This document shows, one piece after another, positions 1 to 9,601 of a stretch of DNA of 64,000 nucleotides; within the stretch, counting starts at the first letter, position 1, and the number at the start of each line of letters is the position of its first letter. The notes below the pieces were generated by a model. It was not told the origin of the DNA and ran no database searches. It was given only the letters and a program-made list of their open reading frames with translations. Source of the stretch: Lysobacterales bacterium (GTDB lineage Bacteria; Pseudomonadota; Gammaproteobacteria; Xanthomonadales; Rhodanobacteraceae); contig JAFKNA010000016.1 in assembly GCA_017305135.1 (NCBI GenBank), positions 23,486 through 87,485 on the forward strand, read 5' to 3'. Position numbers and translations under genes: made by a program.

Positions 1-1050
1 CCCGGCAGCGCCTTCGGCACCTGCCGCTACAAGCTCCGCGACCTCACCGCCGGGCGCGCCGAGTACGAGCGCCTGATCGCGGTGTTCCGCGCCCACGACA
101 TCCGCTGCCTGCTCTACAACGGCGGCAACGATTCGGCCGATACGGCGCAGAAGATCTCCGCCGCCGCCCACGCGCTCGGCCATCCGGTACGGGTGATCGG
201 CGTGCCCAAGACCGTCGACAACGACCTCGTGCTGACCGACAACTGCCCCGGATTCGGCTCGGTGGCCAAGTACGTCGCGCTGTCGATCCTGGAGGCCGGC
301 CTCGACGTCGAATCCATGCACGAGACCTCCACCCGCGTGTTCGTGATGGAGGTCATGGGCCGCCACGCCGGCTGGATCGCCGCCGCCGCCGGCCTCGCCG
401 CCCGCGATGCGGGCGATCCCCCGCACCTGATCCTGTTCCCGGAGATCCCGTTCGACCAGGCCGGCTTCCTGGCGCGGGTGCGCGAGGTGGTCGAGCGCCG
501 CGGCTTCTGCGTGGTGGTCGCCTCCGAGGGTGTGCGCGACGGCGACGGCCGCTTTCTCGCCGAGGCCGGCAGCGAGGATGCCTTCGGCCACCGCCAGCTC
601 GGCGGCGTCGCGCCAGTGCTGGCGGGACTGGTCAAGGAACGGCTCGGCTACAAGTGCCACTGGGCAGTGCCCGACTACCTGCAGCGTTCGGCCCGCCACG
701 TCGCTTCCGCGGTCGATGCCGAGCAGGCCTGGGCGGTCGGCCAGGCGGCGGTGGAATACGCGCTGGCTGGCCGCGATGCGATCATGCCGGTGATCCGGCG
801 CCGTTCCGACGCGCCGTACCGCTGGACAATCGAGGAGGCACCGCTGGCGCGGATCGCCAACCGCGAGAAGAAGCTGCCGCGGCGCTACATCAGCCGCGAC
901 GGCTACGGCATCACCGCGGCGGCGCGCCGCTACCTCGCGCCGCTGATCCGCGGCGAGGCGTATCCGCCGTATGGCCGGGACGGGCTGCCCAGCTACCTGC
1001 GCGCGGCGCTGGAACCGCTGCCGAAGAAGCTGCCGCCCTACGCCGCCTGA
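1..1050 (+). CDS. pfp: Diphosphate-dependent 6-phosphofructokinase, 3' part (5' end outside window)
   Basis: Phosphorylates fructose-6-phosphate, probably with PPi rather than ATP, in the cytoplasm. The frame is open from base 1, so the start lies upstream; about 349 residues are visible. The segment GSAFGTCRYKL near the window edge is typical of the family. Two positions that separate PPi from ATP enzymes are readable: GGNDS has Asp where ATP enzymes have Gly, and GVPKTVDND has Lys where ATP enzymes have Gly. MGRHAGW, the sugar-phosphate-binding loop, is intact. Xanthomonads are known to carry a PPi-dependent enzyme of this kind. It is convergent with the bat operon, with a short inverted repeat between them. 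An ATP-dependent enzyme is less likely given both diagnostic residues. Confidence 0.93.
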   Translation, partial: PGSAFGTCRYKLRDLTAGRAEYERLIAVFRAHDIRCLLYNGGNDSADTAQKISAAAHALGHPVRVIGVPKTVDNDLVLTDNCPGFGSVAKYVALSILEAGLDVESMHETSTRVFVMEVMGRHAGWIAAAAGLAARDAGDPPHLILFPEIPFDQAGFLARVREVVERRGFCVVVASEGVRDGDGRFLAEAGSEDAFGHRQLGGVAPVLAGLVKERLGYKCHWAVPDYLQRSARHVASAVDAEQAWAVGQAAVEYALAGRDAIMPVIRRRSDAPYRWTIEEAPLARIANREKKLPRRYISRDGYGITAAARRYLAPLIRGEAYPPYGRDGLPSYLRAALEPLPKKLPPYAA

Positions 1051-1072
1051 GGCGGCGCGAAGGCATCAGCGC

Positions 1073-1099
1073 TTGTGAAAATGAGCGTCTGTTTCACAA
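1073..1099. terminator. Inverted repeat between convergent pfp and batD
   Basis: TTGTGAAA and TTTCACAA form 8-bp perfect arms around an 11-nt loop in the 53-bp gap between two convergent genes. There is no T-tract of terminator quality on either side. It could end transcription weakly in both directions or be a protein-binding palindrome; the position favours the first. Confidence 0.4.
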
Positions 1100-1103
1100 A
1101 CTC

Positions 1104-2786
1104 TCAGCCGCGCGGCGCGCCGCGTTCCGGGTACAGCGGCGGCAGCGGCGAGGCGGCGGTCGGCGCCGCGGCCGGCCACGCCGGACCCTGCCGGAAGGCA
1201 TCGGCGAGGCGCCCCGCCAAGCCATCGGCGGCAGCGCCTGCATAGCGCACCCGCTGCAGCTCGGCGAGTGCCTGCTGCTGGCGCGGATCGGTGACGATCG
1301 CCGCGAGTTCACCGGCGTTCCGCAGGTCCTGCCGCGTGGCGCCCGCCCAGCGGACGAGCGCGTGCTCGGCCGCGGCGAGGTCGCCGAGGGAACAGGCGCG
1401 CAGGAAATCGGCGCGCGCGGCACCGGGCGCCGGATCGGGGCCGGCCGCCGCCTGGCGTGGCGGCGCGGCCCGTCGCCAGCGCCAGAGCCAGAGCGTGGCC
1501 AGCCAGAGCAGGAAGGCCGCCGCGGCCAGTGCCCGCCAGATCCGCACCGCCGTGGCCGGCCGGGCCGGCGCCGACTCCGCCACGGTCGCGGCCGGACGAC
1601 CCGCAGCCGCATCCGGCGCTGGCGGAGCGCCGCTTGCGGCGGGCAGCACGCGGACGGTGCGCGCCGGCAACACGGCGACCGCTGGCCGGTCGGCGCTGGT
1701 ATTCCACCAGTCGACGCGGATTTCCGGCAGCACCAGGGTGCCGGCCCGGCCCGGGACGAAGGCGAACTTCTGCACGCGTTCGCCCTGCAGCCACTCGCCA
1801 TCGTCGCGGGTGCGGGTGTCGGCCTTGTCGGGATAGATCTCCGCCCCCGCGGGCGCGGTCGGCGCAAGCTCGGGCAACTGCTCGAAGGCGAGCCCCTGCG
1901 CCTTGAGGCGCACCACGCGCGTGACCGGATCGCCCACGTGCAGCTCGGCCGGCAGCGGCTCCTCGTCCTGCAGTTGCAGCGATGCGGCCGGCAGCCACGC
2001 GCCGGCCGGGGCGTTCGCCGGACGCGGGCGCACCTGCAGCGAAACGGCGTCCGAGGCCGCCGAGAGGCGGCGACCGCGGTTGAAGAAGCCGGTCGGGTCG
2101 CCGCCGGCGAGCGCGCTGCCCTGGAACGTCAGCGGGCCAATCTCGATGCGGCCGCTGCGCTCGGGCGTCAGCGCATAGTGGCGCTCGTAGACGCGATAGC
2201 GCCGGCCGCCGACGGTGGCGAAGAACGAGGTGTCCTGGCCCTGGCCGAGGCGCCGCACCACCAGGCCATCGGCCGCCGGCTCGGAGAGATTGCCGTCGGT
2301 GAGGTCTTGCGCCGAGTAGAGCTTGACCGTGTAGCGCACCTGCTGCTGGACGTAGGGGTCGGGCGGCTCGGCGCGCACCTCGATGAACACGTCGCCACGC
2401 GCGCCGGCGACGCTCGCGTCCGCCGCGGCGCGGACCTCGAGTTCGAGCGCTGCGGTTTGCTCCGTGCCGACGCGGAGCGCAGGCAGCTGGATGCGGCCCT
2501 GCCGCCGGGGTTCGAGTCCCACCGCCCACAGGGTCTTGGCCGTCGCGCGGCCGCTGACCAGGCTGACCTGCCGACTGGACTGGGTGCCGAGCACGCGGAA
2601 ATCGGCTTCCAGCGGCGAGAAATCCGGTGCGGCGGCGCTGGCGCCCTCCACTTCCACGTTGAGGGTGACCGATTCGCCGGCTTCGACCGTGTTGCGGTCG
2701 AGCCAGGCGCGCGGCGCGGCACCGAGCGCCGGGGCGATCAGCAGCAGGGCCAAAGCGGCCAGCCACGAGCAATGCCATCGGTTCAC
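1104..2786 (-). CDS. batD: BatD family protein
   Basis: Last gene of the bat operon. Residues 1-23 form a signal peptide ending in ALGAA. A long periplasmic part follows with several beta-rich segments of the BatD/oxygen-tolerance type. One membrane segment lies near residues 415-436 (LAAAAFLLWLATLWLWRW), before an Arg/Ala-rich cytoplasmic tail of about 120 residues. BatD proteins are thought to sit with the VWA proteins BatA and BatB in an envelope complex; the biochemical role is unsettled. The first codon overlaps the stop of the batB-batC gene by 4 nt, suggesting translational coupling. Length (560 aa) is normal. Confidence 0.88.
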   Translation of the reverse strand: MNRWHCSWLAALALLLIAPALGAAPRAWLDRNTVEAGESVTLNVEVEGASAAAPDFSPLEADFRVLGTQSSRQVSLVSGRATAKTLWAVGLEPRRQGRIQLPALRVGTEQTAALELEVRAAADASVAGARGDVFIEVRAEPPDPYVQQQVRYTVKLYSAQDLTDGNLSEPAADGLVVRRLGQGQDTSFFATVGGRRYRVYERHYALTPERSGRIEIGPLTFQGSALAGGDPTGFFNRGRRLSAASDAVSLQVRPRPANAPAGAWLPAASLQLQDEEPLPAELHVGDPVTRVVRLKAQGLAFEQLPELAPTAPAGAEIYPDKADTRTRDDGEWLQGERVQKFAFVPGRAGTLVLPEIRVDWWNTSADRPAVAVLPARTVRVLPAASGAPPAPDAAAGRPAATVAESAPARPATAVRIWRALAAAAFLLWLATLWLWRWRRAAPPRQAAAGPDPAPGAARADFLRACSLGDLAAAEHALVRWAGATRQDLRNAGELAAIVTDPRQQQALAELQRVRYAGAAADGLAGRLADAFRQGPAWPAAAPTAASPLPPLYPERGAPRG

Positions 2787-4642
2787 CGTGGGTCGCCTCC
2801 CTGCTGTCGGCGCTGGTATTCGAGCTGGAACTTGCGCCGCAGCAGTCCGCCCGGATCGTCGGGGACGCGCTGCAGGAGGTGCTCGAGCGCCTGCTGTTTC
2901 TCGCGCGTGGCCGCGTCTTCCGGTGCGGCGTCGAGCGCCGCGGCGGCCTGTTCGGGATCGCCGGGCTCGCTGGCCAGCGCCTGGTCGATCGAGCGCGCGA
3001 GCGCATCCCGTTGCGCGGCGTCGGGCGGTGGCGCCTCTCCGGCGGCGGCCGGTGCGCCGGTCCGGTCCGCGCCGGCGCCGCTCTCGTCGCGGCCCTGCGA
3101 CGGAGCGCGCTGCTCGCTTTCGGCCCTGGGGGCCTCGCCGTCCATCGTAGCAGGCTCGGCGCCCTCCCCTTCGGCGCCATCGGCGGAGCGCTGGGGCGGC
3201 GTGGATCGTGCGTCCTGTTGGGAATCGCCGGAGTCGCCCGGCTGCGGCTCTTCGCCCTGCCCGGCCTGTTCATCCTGCTGCTGTTGCAGCGCCTGTTCCA
3301 CCAGCGCGCGATTGGCGAGCGCGTCCTCCATGCCGGGCGCCAGTGCCAGCGCCTCGTCGTAGGCGCCGAGCGCGTCCTTGAAACGCCCCAGCCGGGCCAG
3401 CGCGTTGCCGCGGTTGTAGGCGGCGTCGGCCCCGCCTGCGCCCTGCCAGCCTTCCGCGGCGGCGGCAAAGTCGCCGCCCTGGTAATGCGCGCTGGCGCGC
3501 CATGCCGGGTCGGCAGCGAGCGCCGCCGCCCGCGCCGCATCGCCGGCGCCGAGGGCACGCGCGGCCTGCTGGTCCGGGCGCTGCCAGAAGTCCGCCCAGC
3601 CGGCCGCACGCACGCCACCGGCTGGCAGCACCAGGGCCGCGGCGAACACCATCAGCCAGCCGCGACGGAACCCGGCGAGGGCGAGCGGCAGCAGGCCAAG
3701 CAGCAGCCAGGGGCCGCGGTCGCGCCAACGGCTGCCCTCGGCCAACCCATCGGTCTCGCCGCGCCCGGCCGGATCCACGCTGGCGGCGAGCACCGTGTCG
3801 AGATCCGTCGCATCGACCGCCAGCGCGGCATAGTGCCCGCCGCCCGCACGTGCGAGCGCCCGCAGGCCCGCTTCGTCGCGGCGCGCGAGCACGAGCTGGC
3901 CCGCCTCGCTGGCGAAGCCGCCGTCGGCGAGCGGCACCGGCGCGCCGGCATCGCTGCCGACGCCGAGCACCGAGACCGAGATGCCGGCGTCGCGCGCCTG
4001 GCGCGCCGCCGCCTCGGCGCCAGCGCCGGCCGAATCGGCCAGCAGCACGATTTCCCCCTTGCGCAAGCCGGCCTGGCGGATCAGCTCGACCGCGGCCTGG
4101 ATGGCGCGTGCGGTGTCGTTGCCGGCGACCGGCATCACGTCAGGCGCCAGCACCGCGACGAGGTTCCGCACCGTCGCCACGTCGTCGGTCAGCGGCGCGG
4201 CGACGAAGGCGTCGCCGGCGTAGCCGACGAGGGCGGTCTGGTGATCGCGGCTGCGCGCGAGGATGTCGTCGATCTTGTAGCGCGCGCGCTCCAGCCGGCT
4301 CGGCTTGACGTCCGCGGCCAGCATGCTCGGCGCCAGTTCGAGCGCGATCACCCGCGCCGCCTGGTTGCGGTAGAGCGGCAACGGCTCGCGCTCCCAGGCG
4401 GGGCCGGCGAGCGCCAGCACCGCCAGCAGCGCGGCGAGGGCGGCCAGCCACGTCGCGTGCCGGCTGGGGCGAACCGCGCTGCGCCCGATCAGGTGTGGCA
4501 GGAGCGCGGCATCGACCACGCCGCGCCAGCCGCCGGCGTCGCCGCGACCGCGCCGCCAGCCCCACCAGAGCAGCGGCAGCGCGGCCAGCAGCAGGAGCGC
4601 CGCCGGACGCAGGAAATGGAAGTGGGCCGGCAGCCCGCTCAT
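2783..4642 (-). CDS. batB: BatB-BatC fusion: VWA-domain membrane protein with TPR and acidic tail
   Basis: Membrane-anchored VWA protein of the Bat complex, 619 aa. Two N-terminal membrane segments (about 12-28 and 64-82) precede a VWA domain (about 97-290), then further hydrophobic segments around 310-350. Residues about 400-445 form a TPR-like stretch (YNRGNALARLGRF), followed by a Gln/Glu/Asp/Pro-rich low-complexity tail. In many genomes the VWA and TPR parts are separate genes (batB, batC); here they are one. The metal-site motif is altered: residues 102-106 read ELAPS where the DxSxS motif is expected, although the following MLAADVKPSRLERA matches BatB. The start was chosen because its ATG overlaps the batA stop as ATGA. 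Confidence 0.87.
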   Translation of the reverse strand: MSGLPAHFHFLRPAALLLLAALPLLWWGWRRGRGDAGGWRGVVDAALLPHLIGRSAVRPSRHATWLAALAALLAVLALAGPAWEREPLPLYRNQAARVIALELAPSMLAADVKPSRLERARYKIDDILARSRDHQTALVGYAGDAFVAAPLTDDVATVRNLVAVLAPDVMPVAGNDTARAIQAAVELIRQAGLRKGEIVLLADSAGAGAEAAARQARDAGISVSVLGVGSDAGAPVPLADGGFASEAGQLVLARRDEAGLRALARAGGGHYAALAVDATDLDTVLAASVDPAGRGETDGLAEGSRWRDRGPWLLLGLLPLALAGFRRGWLMVFAAALVLPAGGVRAAGWADFWQRPDQQAARALGAGDAARAAALAADPAWRASAHYQGGDFAAAAEGWQGAGGADAAYNRGNALARLGRFKDALGAYDEALALAPGMEDALANRALVEQALQQQQDEQAGQGEEPQPGDSGDSQQDARSTPPQRSADGAEGEGAEPATMDGEAPRAESEQRAPSQGRDESGAGADRTGAPAAAGEAPPPDAAQRDALARSIDQALASEPGDPEQAAAALDAAPEDAATREKQQALEHLLQRVPDDPGGLLRRKFQLEYQRRQQGGDPR

Positions 4643-5631
4643 GCCAGGCTCCGCCGCCACGCGCCACCCGGCAGCAGCAGCGCCAGCGTGGCGACGCCGA
4701 GCGCCGCCGCCAGCGGCAGCCAGTAGAGCTCGTCGACCGGGCGCAGGCTCTGGCTGGTATCGGCGGCGGGCTCGAGGCGGTCGATGCTGCGGTAGATGTC
4801 GGCCAGTTCCTCGCTGTTGCGGGCGCGGAAATAGCGTCCGCCGGTGGCTTCGGCCATGGCCGTCAGCATCGCCTCGTCGAGGTCGGCGGAGGGATTGACC
4901 ATGCGGCTGCCGAACAGGCTGTTGATGCGCAGCGCATCGGCGCCGATGCCGATGGTGTAGATGCGCACCTGGTTGGCCTCGGCGAGGGCGATGGCCTGGT
5001 CCGGCTCGAGCTCCCCGGAGGTGTTGACGCCATCGGTCAGCAGCACCAGCACGCGCTGTCCGGCGGGTCGTTCACGCAGGCGCTTCACGGCGAGGCCGAC
5101 CGCGTCGCCGATGGCCGTCTCGCGCCCAGCGAGGCCGATGGTCGATTCCTCGAGCTGGCGCCCCACGGTGCCGAGGTCGAAGGTCAGCGGCACCAGCAGG
5201 TAGGCGCGCGTGCCGAACAGGATCAGGCCGACGCGATCACCGGCGCGGCGTTCGACGAAGTCGCTGGCGATGGCCTGGATGGCGGTGAAGCGCGGCACCG
5301 CCATGCCGCCGAGCTGCATGTCCTCGATGCTCATGCTGCCCGAGGTATCGACGGCGAGGAGCAGGTCGCGGCCGGAACGCGGCACGTCGGCCGGCGGGCC
5401 GAGCCACAGCGGGCGGCTGGCGGCGGCGACCAGCAGGCACCAGGCGAGCAGCGCCAGCATCCGGCGCAGCGGCGGCACCGGCGAGGCCTGCGCCGCGGCC
5501 GGCAGCGCGAGGCCGGGGTGCGGCATCCGCAGCGCCGCCCCGACCTCGCTGCGCGACGGCGGCAGCAGCCACGCCGCCGCGAGTGGCAGCGGCAGCAGCG
5601 CCAGGAACCAGGGCCAGGCGAGCTCAAGCAT
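4639..5631 (-). CDS. batA: BatA, VWA-domain membrane protein
   Basis: Aerotolerance-type VWA protein, 330 aa. Hydrophobic segments lie at about 2-24 and 58-74 and near the C-terminus (WLPLAAALGVATLALLL). The VWA domain between them has an intact metal-ion-dependent adhesion site, DTSGS at residues 95-99, and the later TDG of the fold. The start was set at the ATG giving MLELAWPWFLALLPLP, which overlaps the upstream DUF4381 gene by 8 nt; the longer reading would add an Arg-rich, non-hydrophobic leader. Its partner BatB next door has lost the consensus metal motif, so BatA may be the metal-binding member of the pair (inference). Confidence 0.92.
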   Translation of the reverse strand: MLELAWPWFLALLPLPLAAAWLLPPSRSEVGAALRMPHPGLALPAAAQASPVPPLRRMLALLAWCLLVAAASRPLWLGPPADVPRSGRDLLLAVDTSGSMSIEDMQLGGMAVPRFTAIQAIASDFVERRAGDRVGLILFGTRAYLLVPLTFDLGTVGRQLEESTIGLAGRETAIGDAVGLAVKRLRERPAGQRVLVLLTDGVNTSGELEPDQAIALAEANQVRIYTIGIGADALRINSLFGSRMVNPSADLDEAMLTAMAEATGGRYFRARNSEELADIYRSIDRLEPAADTSQSLRPVDELYWLPLAAALGVATLALLLPGGAWRRSLA

Positions 5632-6145
5632 GCGCGCGTGCACCCGGCAGGACGTGGTGGAGCCACTCGCGTGCGAGCGCGAGCAGCGTCGGGAAATCCA
5701 CCGGCTCGGCACCGGCCACGGCGGCAGGCCGATAGGGCAGATCGGCCAGCACGCGCGCCGGGCCGGTCAGGAAGGGCGCCGCCTCGCGCCGCGCCGGCGG
5801 CCACTGCCGATCAAGGAAGGCCAGCCAGTCGTCGCCGGACAGCGCCACGGCGGCCGGATCGATGAGGCGCGCCACCCGCCGCAGCAGGCCTGACAGCGCG
5901 GTGGCGCGGGCGGCGGGGTCAAGATGCGGCGCGCCGGCAATGCCGTCGAGCTCGGCCTCGATGGCGTGCCGCCAGCGCTGCTGCGCACGCCATCGCAGCA
6001 GCCGGCGGCCGAGCAGCAGGCCGGCGCCGAGCAGCAGCGCGGCCAGCAGCCACCAGCCGGGGGCGGGCGGCCAGAAGGCGGGCTCGGGCGGCAGGTGGAT
6101 GTCCCGCAGCGGCAGCGCCAGGGCGGCGGCGGCGGAGCCACTCAT
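5624..6145 (-). CDS. DUF4381 family membrane protein
   Basis: Small Bat-operon protein of 173 aa. One membrane helix near residues 29-47 (WWLLAALLLGAGLLLGRRLL) follows a short N-terminal part with LRDIHLPPEP, a feature of DUF4381. The cytoplasmic remainder is helical, with DWLAFLD and a C-terminal WLHHVLPGA. Its function is not known; the family occurs between DUF58 and VWA genes in this operon type. The chosen ATG overlaps the DUF58 stop as ATGA, whereas an upstream start would add about 35 Arg/Pro-rich residues that do not look like protein. Confidence 0.88.
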   Translation of the reverse strand: MSGSAAAALALPLRDIHLPPEPAFWPPAPGWWLLAALLLGAGLLLGRRLLRWRAQQRWRHAIEAELDGIAGAPHLDPAARATALSGLLRRVARLIDPAAVALSGDDWLAFLDRQWPPARREAAPFLTGPARVLADLPYRPAAVAGAEPVDFPTLLALAREWLHHVLPGARAHA

Positions 6146-7074
6146 GGAGCGCGCACCGCGGAACGGCCGCTGGCCAGCAGCGGCGCCAGGGCTGGGCGGA
6201 GATCGGCCTGGGTCTCCAGCTCGGCGACGCGGATGCCGAGCCGGCGGCAATGCGCCGTGAGCTCGGCGCGCGGCGCGGCCAGGCGGCTCGCCCAGGCCTC
6301 GCGCGTGGCGCGGTCGGAGAAGTCCAGCATGCCGCGCAGGCCACCGAGATGGACGGCATAGCGGCCTGGCGGCGGCGGCGCGAGCTCCAGCGCATCGCAG
6401 GGCAGGACCAGCGCCAGCTCGTGTCGCGCGGCGATCTCCGTCAGCCGGCGGGGCGCGTCGGCGCCGGGCAGGAAGCCGTCGCTGACGACCACCACGCGCA
6501 CGCCGGGGCGCAGCAGGCGACGCAGGCGCACCAGCCCTTCTTCCAGGCTCCCGTGTCGGTCGGGCGCGGCCGCCGCGTCCCAGTCGTGCAGCGCCCTCAG
6601 CACGCCGAGCACGCCGCGCCGGCCGGACGCCGGCTTGACCTCGCCCGCCACGCCGCCGCCGAAGGCGAGCGCGCCGACGCGATCGCCGGCGCCGCCGGCC
6701 GTCCAGGCGAGGAAGGCGGCGGCGCGGGCCGCCTGCACGTTCTTGAAGCGCACGCGGCTGCCGAAGCGCATCGAGGGATTGAAATCCATCACCAGCAGCA
6801 GCGCCTGCTCGCGCTCTTCCTCGAACAGCTTGGTATGCGCCTTGCCGCTGCGCGCGGTGACCCGCCAGTCCATGTGCCGGATCTCGTCACCGGGCTGGTA
6901 GATGCGCGACTCGCGGAAATCCATGCCGCGTCCGCGCCAGCGGGAACGCAAGCCGCCCGCCTCGGCGGCGCTGGCCGGCCGGCGGCGCGCCAGGCGCGCG
7001 CCACGTGCCAGCGGCGCGAGCGCGATCAACTCGTCGAGGGCGACGCGGGTGGGATTGGCGGCAGGAGTTGACAT
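6142..7074 (-). CDS. DUF58 domain protein
   Basis: Cytoplasmic partner of the MoxR ATPase, 310 aa. The family signature is clear: GRGMDFRESRIYQPGDEIR, then MDWRVTARSG and LVMDFNPSMRFG; the last is a VWA-like metal motif with DFNPS in place of DxSxS. A second conserved block reads VVVVSDGFLPG. DUF58 proteins are usually encoded beside moxR and are thought to act with it as a chaperone-like or metal-insertion module. The gap to moxR upstream is 82 bp; downstream there is a 4-nt overlap with the DUF4381 gene, so it belongs to the same transcript. Confidence 0.92.
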   Translation of the reverse strand: MSTPAANPTRVALDELIALAPLARGARLARRRPASAAEAGGLRSRWRGRGMDFRESRIYQPGDEIRHMDWRVTARSGKAHTKLFEEEREQALLLVMDFNPSMRFGSRVRFKNVQAARAAAFLAWTAGGAGDRVGALAFGGGVAGEVKPASGRRGVLGVLRALHDWDAAAAPDRHGSLEEGLVRLRRLLRPGVRVVVVSDGFLPGADAPRRLTEIAARHELALVLPCDALELAPPPPGRYAVHLGGLRGMLDFSDRATREAWASRLAAPRAELTAHCRRLGIRVAELETQADLRPALAPLLASGRSAVRAP

Positions 7075-7156
7075 GGATTCAGTGGGACGGGTGGCCCAGG
7101 ACTCGGCGCCGGCTGTCGCGTGGAACTGCGCGGCCCTCAGCCCTCAGCCCTGCTCC

Positions 7157-8143
<987 letters not shown>

Positions 8144-8299
8144 GGGCGGTTCCGGAAAGGGGCGTCAATCGTCGCACGCGGGCGGGCGAGGCTGGGACAA
8201 CGCCGCGGGCGGATAGTTTTACCGCTGCGACCGGCGCGACGGACCGGATGCCCACTGGCAGGGAACCGGCGCCGCCTGAAGCCTGCTCTTCACCGGCCC

Positions 8300-9460
8300 T
8301 CAGCCAGCATCGAGGACCTCCTGCAGCGGCATCGGCTTGCCGAACAGCCAGCCCTGGGCGTAATGGCAGCCGAGCCGCCCGAGCACATCGTACTGCTCGC
8401 GAGTTTCGACCCCTTCGGCCACCAGCTCGCTGCCCAGCGCCCGCGCCATCTGCACGATGACCCCGACCAGTGCCGCGCCGCGCGGGGTGTGGATGGCGCG
8501 CACGAAACCCGCATCCAGCTTGATCTGGTCGAAATCGAGCGTCAGCAGCGGGCCGAGGTTGGAATAGCCGGTGCCGAAATCGTCGAGTGCCACGTGCATG
8601 CCGGCACCATGGCACTGCGCGAGGAGGTCAGCCACCCGCTCCAGGTCGAAGACCAGGCTTTCGGTGATCTCGAGCTTCAACCGGTCGGGCGGCAGGCGCC
8701 GTGCCTCCAGGTGGCCAAGGATGCGCGGCACCAGCGACGGGTCCTCCAGCTGGCGCGCCGAGACGTTGAGCGCGATGAAGGGCAGCGCCTCACGTCCGCG
8801 CCGCATCATCTCGGCCAGCATCTCGCAGACGTGGGCGAGGATGTAGTCGCCGACCGGAAGGATCAGCGAGGTTTCCTCGGCCAGGCGGATGAATTCGCTC
8901 GGCGAGACCTCGCCGCGCTCCGGGTGGCGCCAGCGCACCAGTGCCTCGTAGCCGGCGATGCGGCCATCGGCGATCGCGCAGATCGGCTGCAAGCGGAGTT
9001 CGAGCTCCTTGCGCTCGATGGCGGCGCGCAATTCGCTTTCGAGGCGGATCTTGTCCATCGCCCCGGCGTCGGAGGCCGGCTCGAACCTCGGTGGCGGCGC
9101 CCCCCGCGTGACGCCGGTCAGCGTCGCCAGGGCCGAGCGGTAGCGCGCCAGTTGGCTCATCAGCAGCGCGCGCACGATGGGGTCGGCCGCCGCCAGCCGC
9201 TCGGCGAACTGGCTGGTACTGATTCGGGTGAGGCGGCAATCGGTGAGGGCGCGCGCGGTCGCGGTACGCGGCGAGTCGTCGATCACCGCCATCTCGCCGA
9301 GCAGCATGCCGGGGCCGAGTTCGCTCAGCACGCACGGCGCGCCATTATGCGTCGTGGTGATCTCGATGCGCCCGGCCTCGATCAGGTAGGCCCCGGTCGG
9401 CGCATCGCCTTCGGCGAAGATGAGTTCCCCGGCCTTGAACAGTTCGCTGTAGGGCTGCAA
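8300..9460 (-). CDS. Cyclic-nucleotide-binding domain fused to an EAL phosphodiesterase domain
   Basis: Predicted c-di-GMP phosphodiesterase controlled by a cyclic nucleotide, 386 aa, cytoplasmic. Residues about 5-95 form a CRP-like cNMP cassette (GELIFAEGD, then GEMAVIDDSPRTATA with the phosphate-binding Arg). The EAL domain spans about 145-386, and the usual catalytic and metal residues are visible: EAL at 172-174, N232 in LNVSARQ, E266 in ITES, DD at 293-294 in DDFGTGYS, K314 in IKLD, and E349/E352 in AEGVE. No helix-turn-helix or GGDEF is present. The start was placed at a TTG with GGGGAG 7 nt upstream; longer starts would read through the terminator at 9522-9546. A CNB-EAL enzyme is known from Bdellovibrio (Bd1971). 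Confidence 0.88.
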   Translation of the reverse strand: MQPYSELFKAGELIFAEGDAPTGAYLIEAGRIEITTTHNGAPCVLSELGPGMLLGEMAVIDDSPRTATARALTDCRLTRISTSQFAERLAAADPIVRALLMSQLARYRSALATLTGVTRGAPPPRFEPASDAGAMDKIRLESELRAAIERKELELRLQPICAIADGRIAGYEALVRWRHPERGEVSPSEFIRLAEETSLILPVGDYILAHVCEMLAEMMRRGREALPFIALNVSARQLEDPSLVPRILGHLEARRLPPDRLKLEITESLVFDLERVADLLAQCHGAGMHVALDDFGTGYSNLGPLLTLDFDQIKLDAGFVRAIHTPRGAALVGVIVQMARALGSELVAEGVETREQYDVLGRLGCHYAQGWLFGKPMPLQEVLDAG

Positions 9461-9521
9461 GGCGGAGCTCCCCGGGAATTGGCGACGCCAGCTTGACAGC
9501 TTCGCCGGCTGATGGTAACTC

Positions 9522-9546
9522 AAAAAAGGGGCCGCATTGCGGCCCC
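9522..9546 (-). terminator. Rho-independent terminator of the pilM-Q/lipoprotein operon
   Basis: On the minus strand GGGGCCGC, a 3-nt loop and GCGGCCCC form an 8-bp perfect stem followed by six T. It lies 56 nt beyond the lipoprotein stop codon and upstream of the CNB-EAL gene. No comparable terminator was seen between pilQ and the lipoprotein gene. Confidence 0.9.
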
Positions 9547-9601
9547 TGGGGTGGCGAGATGACGGCCCAGCTGCACGGGCCACCTTCATCGATGCATGTG
9601 G

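Noticed and set aside
654-3362. Long plus-strand open frame (902 codons) over the batD/batB region
   Set aside because: Arg/Gly/Ala-rich translation with no domain; it is the antisense shadow of high-GC genes with recognisable families on the minus strand.
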